The position numbers were made by a program, and so were the translations under genes. Below are positions 16,433 to 25,168 of a stretch of 47,528 nucleotides of DNA, one piece after another. Every line of letters begins with the position of its first letter. Position 1 is the first letter of the stretch. Below the pieces are notes generated by a model. It saw only the letters and a list, made by a program, of their open reading frames with translations, did no database searches and had not been told where the DNA came from. The stretch is taken from positions 1-47,528 of the forward strand of contig MPNB01000019.1 in NCBI GenBank assembly GCA_002238805.1, read 5' to 3'. The DNA is from Rhodothermaceae bacterium bin80 (GTDB lineage: Bacteria > Bacteroidota > Rhodothermia > Rhodothermales > Bin80).

Positions 16433-17277
16433 CTCGCACAGGAGAAACAATCCGTCAAAATGATTGGCGTGATGAATTGTCCAAGACCGGTGTACGAGGT
16501 AAGGCAGGTCAGCGTATTTCTTTTGCGAGGCTAGAACCCTTGCCGACGATGCGTTTTCTACACGCCGAGGGCGAAACGCAACCAGTGAGCGCTACAGAAA
16601 AAAGTGAAGATTATACGGCTAACCCAGACCGTGTTGTCGTCTCATTTGGGCCGGACCATGCCCCATTGGAACAGCGTCAAGTCGCGCTTGCAATTGAGGA
16701 GGCGCAAAAACTTGTTCCGAAACCCACCATAATAGTTTTTGCGGCCTTTCAATTCGATCCCGAAGCGTCTAAAGATATTGATGAGACGAACTGGCCTGGC
16801 GTGACTCTGCTCAAAGCGCAGATGAATGTTGATCTGTTGACCGAGGACCTGAAAAAGAAACGTGCGAGTAACGAGAGTTTTTGGTTGATTGGTCAGCCGG
16901 ATGTGACAGTCGAGTGCCCCAGCAGTAATGCAGCAGAAAAAGAGTATTGCGTTTCCATTCATGGATTTGATTATTTCAACATGGAGACGGGAGATATTGA
17001 GTCAGGCGATTCGGATAGGATTGCAATGTGGATGCTGGACACCGATTATGATGGCCGCAGCTTGTTTCCTAGACAGGTGTTCTTCCTTACAGATATGGGT
17101 GCGAAGGATTTAAAGCGGCTCGAACGTAGCCTCAAAACAGAGGTTGAGCCCGAGCTCATGAAAGCTTATGTCAGTACACGCTCACTGCCATTTATGGCAG
17201 GACAGCATCGTCGTGTGGCCGTCAAAATCATTGATGATCGTGGCATCGAGAGTTTGAAAATTGTGGAATTGGAGTGA
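16420..17277 (+). CDS. mod: Mod methyltransferase, 3' part in the shifted frame
   Basis: 285 open codons begin directly at the base after the C tract ('DFSLARTGETIRQNDWRDEL', then 'KTGVRGKAGQRISFARLEPLP'). This continues the sense of the upstream frame and has no ATG near its beginning, so it is not an independent gene. The part contains 'DRVVVSFGPDHAPLEQRQV', 'IIVFAAFQFDPEASKDI' and 'LLKAQMNVDLLTEDLKKKR', which look like the conserved C-terminal domain of long (about 850-1000 residue) Mod proteins partnered with BPTD_3080-type Res proteins. With C14 the joined product would be 857 residues. The domain may mediate Res binding or DNA recognition; that is inference. The stop TGA overlaps the next ATG. 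Confidence 0.85.
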   Translation, partial: DFSLARTGETIRQNDWRDELSKTGVRGKAGQRISFARLEPLPTMRFLHAEGETQPVSATEKSEDYTANPDRVVVSFGPDHAPLEQRQVALAIEEAQKLVPKPTIIVFAAFQFDPEASKDIDETNWPGVTLLKAQMNVDLLTEDLKKKRASNESFWLIGQPDVTVECPSSNAAEKEYCVSIHGFDYFNMETGDIESGDSDRIAMWMLDTDYDGRSLFPRQVFFLTDMGAKDLKRLERSLKTEVEPELMKAYVSTRSLPFMAGQHRRVAVKIIDDRGIESLKIVELE

Positions 17278-17444
17278 TGCGAGAGATTTCAATGAGAAAC
17301 TCTGAATTCTGCAAAAAATGCCGTATGTACAACTACTCCAGATGGGCAGTAGGGATGCAGATATGGGTCATCAAGAAACCATGGGCGAATATCCGCCCAA
17401 TAATTCTTGATCTTGGGTTGCCGGAGTTACTTGGAACAGAATAA
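17277..17444 (+). CDS. 55-residue coupled ORF between mod and res
   Basis: The ATG at 17277 overlaps the mod stop (TGATG), and its TAA stop at 17442-17444 overlaps the res start (TAATG), so the ORF fills the mod-res gap exactly. That fit on both sides argues for a real translated gene. The product is small and basic, with a CxxC pair ('EFCKKCRMYNYSRW', C12 and C15) and a hydrophobic tail ('RPIILDLGLPELLG'). I do not recognise the family. It could be a zinc-knuckle accessory factor, an antirestriction or control peptide, or simply a coupling ORF that carries ribosomes to res. None of these is shown by the sequence. Confidence 0.6.
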   Translation: MREISMRNSEFCKKCRMYNYSRWAVGMQIWVIKKPWANIRPIILDLGLPELLGTE

Positions 17445-20251
17445 TGCCGAGCGCAACCATTAATCAGCTTATCATAAACTCGCCTTACCAAGAGCCAACA
17501 AAGCATTGGCATTATGACAGGCAGAAGCGATTATTCGACTTGGCTGATGGGCGTCGATCTGCCGGATTCGTGGTGGCATCAGGCGATTCGAAGGCTTTTG
17601 ATGATCCTGGCGTGTTTAAAGAGATACCATTGGTTAACCAAATTCGGCCTCGCGTCAAAGCATGGCGTAATGCAGGATACCCAGGAGTTACAGGAATCAC
17701 GAAGAGATTGTTGAATTACTGGAACGATCCTGAGGAATTTGCGAGGAGGAGGTTTTTCTTTTGCCAGTTGGAGGCCGCCGAAACACTAATCTGGCTCGCT
17801 GAAGCGTCCGCAAGCGAAAAGATTGGTCTGCAGATTCCTTCTGATGGTGGAATGTTCGGTCGGTTGTGCGCGAAGATGGCAACAGGTTCGGGAAAGACCG
17901 TGGTGATGGCCATGGTTATCGCATGGCATGTCCTTAACAAGGTCACGTATAGGCAGGATGTGCGGTTCTCCAGGAATATATTGGTTGTAGCCCCGGGGCT
18001 AACAGTTAAGAATCGATTAGCGGTTCTGAAGCCAACACATACGGGAAATTACTACGAGAGTTTTCAAGTAGTGCCCTCATCCTTACTTGAAAAACTGCGG
18101 CAGGGGCGTATCGTAGTTCGAAATTGGCATGCTCTGTATTGTAAAACAGAGGAACAGATCGCAAAAAAGCGTGGAGTTGATAAACGCGGGGTGAAGAGCG
18201 ACGAGGCTTATGTTCGGGAAGTTCTTGGCGATATGGCGACAGCTCGAAACCTTTTGGTCATCAACGACGAAGCGCATCATGCATGGCGCATTCTTCCTGG
18301 ATCGAAGGTGAGAGGGGTTGACAAGAATAGTGTGAAAGAAGCCACGAAATGGGTTGGGGGATTGGACCGAATACACAGCGCACGTGGTATACTCAACTGT
18401 TATGATTTTTCCGCCACACCTTTCGCGCCGTCAGGTAACCGAAACAGAGATGATGCACTTTTTGGTTGGATCATTAGTGACTTCGGACTTAATGACGCAA
18501 TTGAATCTGGACTCGTGAAAACTCCTCGTGTTGTTATTCACGATGATGCTTTGCCAGACATCAGAACGTACAAGTCTCGCCTGTACCATATCTACAACGA
18601 TCCAGATGTTCAGGACGACTTAAATAGGCGACGGGCTAAACCAGAGGAACCGTTACCAGACTTGGTAATGAACGGTTATTATTTACTTGGTCATGATTGG
18701 CGAAAAACCGCCAAGAACTGGGAGAAACAATCGGAGGAGGTTACTCCGCCGGTGATGATTACCGTCGCTAATCGCACGGAAACGGCAGCGCGCATTAAGT
18801 ACGCGTTTGATCGAAAAAAAGTGCGCATTGAAGAATTATGTGATTCCAAACGTATTCTCCACATCGATTCAAAAGTGCTCAGCAAAGCCGAGAGTTCAGA
18901 AGAACCAATCACTGATTTGGACCTCTCCCCGGGTGGTACCAACCAAAAAAGGGTCCGTACGAGTAAGCAACAGGCAGAATTTCTCCGACAACAAGTAGAC
19001 ACTGTGGGACAGATCGGCAAACCTGGTGAGCTGATACAGAACGTGATCTCCGTCGGAATGTTATCCGAAGGATGGGATGCGAAGACGGTGACTCATATTA
19101 TGGGGCTGAGGGCATTCTCCAGTCAACTCCTTTGTGAGCAGGTTGTCGGGCGTGGACTACGTCGCACTACCTACGATGTGAATCCAGACACTGGCCTATT
19201 TGAACCAGAGTATGTGAACATTTTCGGTGTTCCTTTCACTTTTTTGCCCCACGAGGGCGGGGATGATAACCCACCTCCGCCCCCTAAGCCGAAGACTGCC
19301 ATAGAGCCGGTTCCAGACAGAGAGAAATTTGAGATATCGTGGCCAAATGTGATCCGCATAGAGCATACACTCCGTCCAGACCTGTCTGTAGATTGGGAAA
19401 AGCTGGGGCCACTAGACTTGGATGCAGCAAAGATTGCGAAAATAGCTGAGCTAGCTCCTATTGTAGAAGGCAAGCCCGATGTGACGAAGATCAAGCCGAT
19501 CGACTTAGAGAAATTGGCAAAGGAGTCTCGCCGCATGCAGCGGATCATTTTTGAAGCAGCGAGAGATGTTTATGATCAGGTTCAGCCGAACTGGAAAGGA
19601 GGTAAAGTTGTTCTGTTAGCTCAGTTGGTATGTTTAGTCGAAAAATTCATTACACGGTCGGACAGGATTCGCATCACATCGCGGTCACTGGGTTCCCCGA
19701 GTGATATTTCGCGTAAACTCATTATCACACTCAGTATGGTCAAGGTAGTTCAGCATATTCTGGATGCGGTTCATTTCCAGAATACCCAGAAGCTGGATAT
19801 TGTATTTGACCAAGATCGACCCATTCGTTCAACTGGTGATATGAGCACATGGTATACTTGCAAGCCGTGCGAACCCACAAAGCGGAGCCATATAAATTAT
19901 TGCGTCTGTGATAGTACGTGGGAAGCTTCAGATGCCGGTATACTTGACACTAGCCCGGAAGTAAAGGCATGGGTCAAAAATGACCATCTCGGTTTTGAAA
20001 TCTTATACACTCACCGGGGCGTCATTCGAAAGTACCGTCCTGATTTTCTTGTTAGACTTGAGTCTGGCACTATGTTGATTCTTGAAACAAAGGGAGAAGA
20101 AACTGAGCAGACACGTACCAAGCATAAATTCCTTCAAGAGTGGGTCAAAGCCGTAAATACGCACGGTGGCTTTGGACGTTGGTCTTGCGATATATCCCGA
20201 GTTCCGGGTGAACTTCACGAAATCCTAAAGAGACACGCAGTAATGGACTAA
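17444..20251 (+). CDS. res: Type III-like restriction endonuclease/helicase Res (BPTD_3080 type)
   Basis: 935 residues. Superfamily 2 helicase/translocase: Walker A 'ATGSGKT' at 146-152, DEAH box at 275-278, motif III-like 'DFSATPF', and C-terminal RecA motifs with 'MLSEGWDAKTVTHIMGLR' and 'EQVVGRGLRR'. The nuclease is a C-terminal PD-(D/E)xK domain with P866-D867 and E881-T-K883 ('RPDFLVR', 'LILETKGEE'). In type III systems Res cuts only in complex with Mod, after ATP-driven motion between inversely oriented sites. All motifs are intact, so nuclease activity should depend on the state of the mod C tract. The start overlaps the stop of the 55-codon ORF. There is no other gene for 250 bases downstream. 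Confidence 0.92.
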   Translation: MPSATINQLIINSPYQEPTKHWHYDRQKRLFDLADGRRSAGFVVASGDSKAFDDPGVFKEIPLVNQIRPRVKAWRNAGYPGVTGITKRLLNYWNDPEEFARRRFFFCQLEAAETLIWLAEASASEKIGLQIPSDGGMFGRLCAKMATGSGKTVVMAMVIAWHVLNKVTYRQDVRFSRNILVVAPGLTVKNRLAVLKPTHTGNYYESFQVVPSSLLEKLRQGRIVVRNWHALYCKTEEQIAKKRGVDKRGVKSDEAYVREVLGDMATARNLLVINDEAHHAWRILPGSKVRGVDKNSVKEATKWVGGLDRIHSARGILNCYDFSATPFAPSGNRNRDDALFGWIISDFGLNDAIESGLVKTPRVVIHDDALPDIRTYKSRLYHIYNDPDVQDDLNRRRAKPEEPLPDLVMNGYYLLGHDWRKTAKNWEKQSEEVTPPVMITVANRTETAARIKYAFDRKKVRIEELCDSKRILHIDSKVLSKAESSEEPITDLDLSPGGTNQKRVRTSKQQAEFLRQQVDTVGQIGKPGELIQNVISVGMLSEGWDAKTVTHIMGLRAFSSQLLCEQVVGRGLRRTTYDVNPDTGLFEPEYVNIFGVPFTFLPHEGGDDNPPPPPKPKTAIEPVPDREKFEISWPNVIRIEHTLRPDLSVDWEKLGPLDLDAAKIAKIAELAPIVEGKPDVTKIKPIDLEKLAKESRRMQRIIFEAARDVYDQVQPNWKGGKVVLLAQLVCLVEKFITRSDRIRITSRSLGSPSDISRKLIITLSMVKVVQHILDAVHFQNTQKLDIVFDQDRPIRSTGDMSTWYTCKPCEPTKRSHINYCVCDSTWEASDAGILDTSPEVKAWVKNDHLGFEILYTHRGVIRKYRPDFLVRLESGTMLILETKGEETEQTRTKHKFLQEWVKAVNTHGGFGRWSCDISRVPGELHEILKRHAVMD

Positions 20252-20502
20252 CTTAATCGCTTCTACCGTGAATGTTGTGGGTGGAGGCCCAAATTGCCGC
20301 AGAAAAAAGAACGACGGACCTGATGCAGGTGTAGCATTTGAGTTAAGCGGGGGGTTGATTTACGGTCCAGGTTCCCGTTTTTTGGGGCGTGGTGTCAAAA
20401 TTAGTTGAAATCTAGCATCAGCCCACTGATCAACAGGCAAAGCTTATTTGTGCGACACTTATGATGTAACCGGCCTTGAAAAATGTGGCACCCAGTCCGG
20501 CG

Positions 20503-22881
20503 TCATATCGGCCACACCAAGGGCAAAAAGAAGACGACGAGGAGAAGTAGGAGGACGAAGAGCGGTGCTCCTGTGCGTGTGTAATCTGTCACCTTGTATC
20601 CACCTACACTCATCACTAGAAGGTTCACAGGGTGGCCAAAGGGGGTCAAGAATGCGCACGACGAGCCCACGGCTACGACCATGAACAGGGTCTGAGCAGA
20701 GAGATCCAGTTCTATCGCAGTACTGAGCGCGATTGGGGCCACGAGGACAGCCACGGCCGAAGTGGGTATGAATTGTGCCGCAAGGGCGCAAAGTAGAAAG
20801 AGGCTCGCGATCAGAAATCGGGGACCAGCGTCCGCCGCTCGCCCGATGACCTCGCGCGCAAGAAGTTCGGCAGCGCCAGATTCCTCCATGGCCAGTCCAA
20901 GCGCCAACATTCCACCTAGCAGGATGACAACACGCCACTCAACGAGTTTATATACTTCGCTCCCCTTCACGCACCCGGTAAAGACCATAAGCAGCGCACC
21001 GAGAAGTGCGGCGATGTACACCGGAAGGAGGTTGAGCGAGGCTGCGAGGATGACACCGAACATGATCGCCCCCGCGAGGGGGGCTCGGCGCATCCGGAAC
21101 ACCTTGCTGAGTTCGGCCGTGAGCATCAAGAAGCGGGTATCTTGCGCCAGTGCTTGAATCTTTTTTCGCTGGCCGTAGACAAGGAGAGCGTCTCCAAATT
21201 TGAGCGGCGTTTCACTGAGGTGGATACGGGAGCGAATGATCTCGCCACTGCGCCAGATCGCGGGGATGGTCAGACCATAAGAATCCCGGAAGAAGATCTC
21301 ACTTAGCGTCTTTCCCACGATGTTCGAGGTGGGGGCGAGCGTGACCTCTGCGAATCCAATATCTTCGGACTCCAATTCTGCTATCATGGAAGGACCATTG
21401 GTTTCGTGGGACTCAAGCAATTGGAGGGCCCGGAACACCGCATAACCTTCTGGACCTCCTTGCACAATAAGCCGATCCCCGGATCGGAGAGTGTCGGAAG
21501 CCCTTGGGAGGAAGATATTCTTTCTGCTCGATTCTTCGCTGCGTTGGATTTTGAGGACCGTGAGGTCAAAGGCATGGCTGAGACGAATCGAAGCCAACGT
21601 GCGCCCGTGCAGCCTGGACCCCTCCGGAATTTCAAGCTGCATCAGCCAGCTGTAGAGGTCGTACTCATGGGTGGCCACCTCGGTGTCAATCCAGTCAATT
21701 GAGGTGAACTCATCCGCGTAGCGGAATTGTTGGAGCTGTTCCTTCTGCCCGAGCAGCAGTAGTGTGTCACCCGCTTGTAGCCGGATCTCTTGGAGAGACG
21801 CACTTCGGATTTTTTCACCGCGCTCGATGGCTACGATATGGGCTTGGAAGCGGTTGCGGAAATCCAGTTCCAGCACAGTGTTTCCGACGAGGGGTGAATT
21901 TTGTGCGATTTCGGCCCGTGCGAGGACCGCGGTGTTCTTCATCAGAGTCCATAGAGTATCCTCTGGCTCACCGTGTTTCTTCAGGTGTCCCCACGATCTC
22001 AGATCATTCATAGCATCTAGAGAGCCTTCGAAGACGAGGATGTCTCCGTCCTGTAGCTGAAACTTGGGCTCGGGCGCCCTGAGGAGTTGGCCCTGTCGGT
22101 GGACGGCGAGCAGATCACTTCCCAAGACACGTCCAAGGTGGGCCTGCATTAGGGTTCGACCATTGAGTGCCGAAAGTTGTGGCACCCGCAAGCAGAAGAT
22201 TGCTTCGTCCAGATCGTAGCGGTCACGCAGGTCGATTTCGGTCATTGACTTGTCACTTTTGGTCCGTCGGTCCGGGAGGAAGTGACGTCCGGCCAAGGTC
22301 ATATACAGAATGCCTAGGACAAGTGCGGCCGTGCCCACCGGGGCGAATGAGAAGAGCCCAAATGAGCCCTGACCTGAGCGCTCAAGAATAGTTGAGAGGA
22401 GAATATTAGGTCCGGTTCCAATGAGCGTGGTCATCCCTCCCAGGAGCGAGGCAAAGGCGAGCGGGATGAGGAGTCTGGAAGGGCGTATCCCGAGACGGCG
22501 GGCGATGTCGAGTACCACCGGCAGGAGAAGTGCCGTGGCCGCGATGTTATTCATCACGCCGGACATTAGCCCAGCGGCGAGCATCATGACCACGGTAAGG
22601 CGCAGCGGGGATGCTCCGGCAAAGCGCATCAACTGGGTGCCGAGGAGGTTTGCAACGCCCGTACGGTACAATCCTCCACTCAGCACCAGAACTGCCGCGA
22701 TTGTTACGACGGCTGGATTCGCAAACCCCTCAATGGCACGCGACATAGGGATCACACCGCTGATGGCCAGCGCGAGTAGGACGATGAGTGCTACACCGTC
22801 GTAGCGGACCCACTCCGTGACGAAAAGGACAATCGCGACCACGACGATCGCCAGGACGATAACTATGTCGCCGGCTAGCAT
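20503..22881 (-). CDS. SLC13-family anion permease with four RCK_C domains
   Basis: 792 residues. It is a divalent anion:Na+ symporter (DASS/ArsB superfamily) with six or so helices at each end and a large cytoplasmic insert at about 215-560. The first half has 'GVMNNIAATALLLPVV' and 'LIGTGPNILLS'. The second half has 'FIPTSAVAVLVAPIALS' and 'FLTPFGHPVNLLVMSVGGY', the expected transport-site repeats. The insert contains four consecutive TrkA_C/RCK_C-like units, each with a variant of 'SxLxGxTLxEI...xGDxLLVxG'; two is more usual for this family. Candidate substrates are sulfate, di- or tricarboxylates. The gene is visibly G+C-richer than its neighbours, with codons ending mostly in G or C, which suggests horizontal acquisition. 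It is monocistronic. Confidence 0.88.
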   Translation of the reverse strand: MLAGDIVIVLAIVVVAIVLFVTEWVRYDGVALIVLLALAISGVIPMSRAIEGFANPAVVTIAAVLVLSGGLYRTGVANLLGTQLMRFAGASPLRLTVVMMLAAGLMSGVMNNIAATALLLPVVLDIARRLGIRPSRLLIPLAFASLLGGMTTLIGTGPNILLSTILERSGQGSFGLFSFAPVGTAALVLGILYMTLAGRHFLPDRRTKSDKSMTEIDLRDRYDLDEAIFCLRVPQLSALNGRTLMQAHLGRVLGSDLLAVHRQGQLLRAPEPKFQLQDGDILVFEGSLDAMNDLRSWGHLKKHGEPEDTLWTLMKNTAVLARAEIAQNSPLVGNTVLELDFRNRFQAHIVAIERGEKIRSASLQEIRLQAGDTLLLLGQKEQLQQFRYADEFTSIDWIDTEVATHEYDLYSWLMQLEIPEGSRLHGRTLASIRLSHAFDLTVLKIQRSEESSRKNIFLPRASDTLRSGDRLIVQGGPEGYAVFRALQLLESHETNGPSMIAELESEDIGFAEVTLAPTSNIVGKTLSEIFFRDSYGLTIPAIWRSGEIIRSRIHLSETPLKFGDALLVYGQRKKIQALAQDTRFLMLTAELSKVFRMRRAPLAGAIMFGVILAASLNLLPVYIAALLGALLMVFTGCVKGSEVYKLVEWRVVILLGGMLALGLAMEESGAAELLAREVIGRAADAGPRFLIASLFLLCALAAQFIPTSAVAVLVAPIALSTAIELDLSAQTLFMVVAVGSSCAFLTPFGHPVNLLVMSVGGYKVTDYTRTGAPLFVLLLLLVVFFLPLVWPI

Positions 22882-23039
22882 GCTACGCTAAGAGTGTCGT
22901 TCAAAGGTTCGGCTCCTGGATCGTGGCAACGGCTAAGACAAAGGCGTTGATCATCAGTGTTTTCCAACCATGGTTTTTCCGTCATCAACCGGCTGGCATT
23001 GTGTGACAAATTGGTCGGATAAATTATTTTTTACGAGAC

Positions 23040-24062
23040 CTAAGAGTTGATTGGAACCTTAACTCCGCCCGATTTAAGGGACTCTTGGGCAGCCTCAAGG
23101 AGGCGAACAACGGCTAACCCGTTACGGGCATTCGTGCGGGGCGTTTTACCAGTGCGTATACAATCAACGAAGTGCAGGCACTCCAGGCGTAGTGGTTCTG
23201 ACATACGGATATTAGGAATATTGATGTCTCCAACACGAGTGGTCATGGATTCAGCAAATCCGACATAGCCGGGCGCATCCACCCCCTTGTCGTAGATGCG
23301 AACCTTTTCTGCACCATGCATTTCGTCAATGACTGCCATCTTCTTGCTACCGACCAAGGTGACTTTTCGGACCTTGTGCGGATCTAGCCAACTCGTGTGG
23401 AGATGTGCCAAGGCACCATCCTCGAAAAATACAGTTGAGAATGCAACGTCACAAATATCTGGCTGGAGATAAGCCTGGGCATGGACCGCAACGGCAACAG
23501 GTTGCTGTTGGAGAAAGGCCAGTGCAACAGAAAGGTCGTGAGGTGCGAGGCTCTCCAACGCGTTCTCGTGTTGACGCACAATTCCAAGATTGACGCGCAC
23601 GCTGTACATATAGTATATGTTGCCGAGTGTACCCTTCTGGATCAACTTCTCCACGTAGTTGAATGCAGGATGGTACAGGAGTAGATGACCGACCATACAG
23701 TGACAACCGGTTTGATCGGACAGGTTAACCAGGGTTTCGGCTTCGCTCACCTTTTGTGCCATTGGTTTCTCAACGAAAACATGCAGACCATTTTCCAGGG
23801 CCGCGCGCGCGATCGAGAAATGAGTCGGTGTCTCTGTTGCAATGACTACGCCATTAAGGTCGTCCCGGGCGAGCACTTCCTTGAAATCCTTAGCGATAGC
23901 TACATCAGGATAGCGTTCATTGACAAATTGTCTTGCTTCGGGATCTGCATCACACACGACCATGACACGACAGGTCGGTATTGCATCAAAATTTCTTAGT
24001 AGATTCTTGCCCCAGTACCCGACCCCAATCTGTGCTAGTCTGACTTCACGCATGGACGGCAT
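23040..24062 (-). CDS. Gfo/Idh/MocA dehydrogenase, nucleotide-sugar type (WlbA/WbpB-like)
   Basis: 340 residues. The NAD(P)-binding Rossmann fold is at the N-terminus ('IGVGYWG', GxGxxG at 13-18) and the 'VEKPMAQ' signature of the family (EKP 98-100) follows, then the alpha/beta C-terminal domain with 'LAPHDLSVALAF'. Relatives oxidise C3 of UDP-GlcNAc(A) to the 3-keto sugar, which an aminotransferase and acetyltransferase then modify. The two upstream genes encode exactly those activities. It is the last gene of the minus-strand cassette. Its start overlaps the aminotransferase stop by 17 bases (8 if the fourth codon, ATG 24053, is used). No polymerase or glycosyltransferase genes are in view, so the final polymer is unknown. 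Confidence 0.85.
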   Translation of the reverse strand: MPSMREVRLAQIGVGYWGKNLLRNFDAIPTCRVMVVCDADPEARQFVNERYPDVAIAKDFKEVLARDDLNGVVIATETPTHFSIARAALENGLHVFVEKPMAQKVSEAETLVNLSDQTGCHCMVGHLLLYHPAFNYVEKLIQKGTLGNIYYMYSVRVNLGIVRQHENALESLAPHDLSVALAFLQQQPVAVAVHAQAYLQPDICDVAFSTVFFEDGALAHLHTSWLDPHKVRKVTLVGSKKMAVIDEMHGAEKVRIYDKGVDAPGYVGFAESMTTRVGDINIPNIRMSEPLRLECLHFVDCIRTGKTPRTNARNGLAVVRLLEAAQESLKSGGVKVPINS

Positions 24063-25161
24063 GGTTTACATGAGCGATAACTGTATCCACGATCCTGTCC
24101 TGCTGCGCCGGTGTAAGCTCTGTGTGCATGGGCAATGCTAAGACCTCGGCACAGGCTTTTTCGGTTTCGGGCAGAATAACTCCTTTGGTTTGCTCTTGGA
24201 AGACGGGCTGTTGGTGCAATGGGACCGGATAATAGATGCCGTACGGGATTCCAGATGTTTTGAGTGATTCGGCCAGTGCATCACGCCGTGCTACACGAAT
24301 TACGTATTGGTGATAAACATGCCGTCCCCAGGAGGCTTCATATGGACATATGATCCCGTCAACGTTCCTAAGGCGCGCATCATAGCGTGCAGCGGCTGCT
24401 CGCCGGAGCTTAGTAAAGGATTCCAGATGTCGGAGTTTGACTTCCAGGATTGCTGCCTGAAGGGCGTCAAGTCGGCTGTTCAGGCCAATAGTTTCGTTGT
24501 AGTATTTGTGTCGGCCACCATGATTGGTGATCATTCGAACACGAGCTTCCAGTTCAGGATCGGATGTGAGAACAGCCCCTGCGTCACCGTAAGCACCAAG
24601 GTTCTTTGACGGAAAGAAGGAACACGTTGCAAGGGTTCCCATACTTCCAGTGGGCACTCCATTATAGGTTGCTCCAATAGCCTGTGCGTTATCCTCTATG
24701 ACGGGTATGTTGTATTTCGCACCCAGGGCCAGAATCTGATCCATGTCGGCAGACTGTCCGAACAGGTGTACGGGCACGATGGCTCGTGTTCTGGGCGTGA
24801 TACAGGCCTCTACACTGTCTGGGTCAAGGCAAAAAGTGACGGGATCTATGTCTGCAAAGATGGGTGTAGCCCCTAAGAGGGCTGCGGCCTCTGCTGTGGC
24901 AATGAAGGTGAAGGAGGGGGTGATTATTTCATCGCCGGGCCCGATGCCGAGCGCCATATAAGCAATCTGAAGGGCATCCGTACCGTTCGCAACCCCAATG
25001 GCGTACTCAGATTTTGTATAGGTAGCGAGTGCTGTTTCAAAGCGTGACAGGACAGGCCCACGGATGAAGTATGTCGAATCCAGAACTTGACTTATGGCAG
25101 TATCAATTTCGTCTTTAATTCTCAGGTACTGCCCCCTGAGATCGACCATTTGGATACTCAT
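24046..25161 (-). CDS. DegT/DnrJ/EryC1/StrS sugar aminotransferase (WlbC/WbpE-like)
   Basis: 371 residues from ATG 25161; the open frame continues upstream but 'MSIQMVDLRGQY' is the typical N-terminus. PLP-dependent aminotransferase with 'GTDAL' (60-64) for phosphate binding, 'EDNAQA' (156-161) and Schiff-base lysine K186 in 'SFFPSKNLGAYGDAG'. It should convert the 3-keto nucleotide sugar produced by the neighbouring dehydrogenase to the 3-amino sugar, using glutamate. It lies 7 bases after the acyltransferase gene and overlaps the dehydrogenase gene, so the three form one operon. The wlb/wbp assignment rests on gene order and general motifs; 3-amino-fucose-type or perosamine-type pathways use similar enzymes. 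Confidence 0.9.
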   Translation of the reverse strand: MSIQMVDLRGQYLRIKDEIDTAISQVLDSTYFIRGPVLSRFETALATYTKSEYAIGVANGTDALQIAYMALGIGPGDEIITPSFTFIATAEAAALLGATPIFADIDPVTFCLDPDSVEACITPRTRAIVPVHLFGQSADMDQILALGAKYNIPVIEDNAQAIGATYNGVPTGSMGTLATCSFFPSKNLGAYGDAGAVLTSDPELEARVRMITNHGGRHKYYNETIGLNSRLDALQAAILEVKLRHLESFTKLRRAAAARYDARLRNVDGIICPYEASWGRHVYHQYVIRVARRDALAESLKTSGIPYGIYYPVPLHQQPVFQEQTKGVILPETEKACAEVLALPMHTELTPAQQDRIVDTVIAHVNHAVHA

Positions 25162-25168
25162 AAATGGA

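Noticed and set aside
16477..17277. An independent 266-codon gene starting at TTG 16477
   Set aside because: The frame is open for 19 more codons upstream to the C tract and continues the Mod sequence. There is no ATG or ribosome-binding signal, so it is the 3' part of mod.
17277..17444. The 55-codon ORF as a helix-turn-helix controller (C) protein
   Set aside because: The sequence lacks a helix-turn-helix pattern and is too short for a C protein (usually about 70-100 residues).
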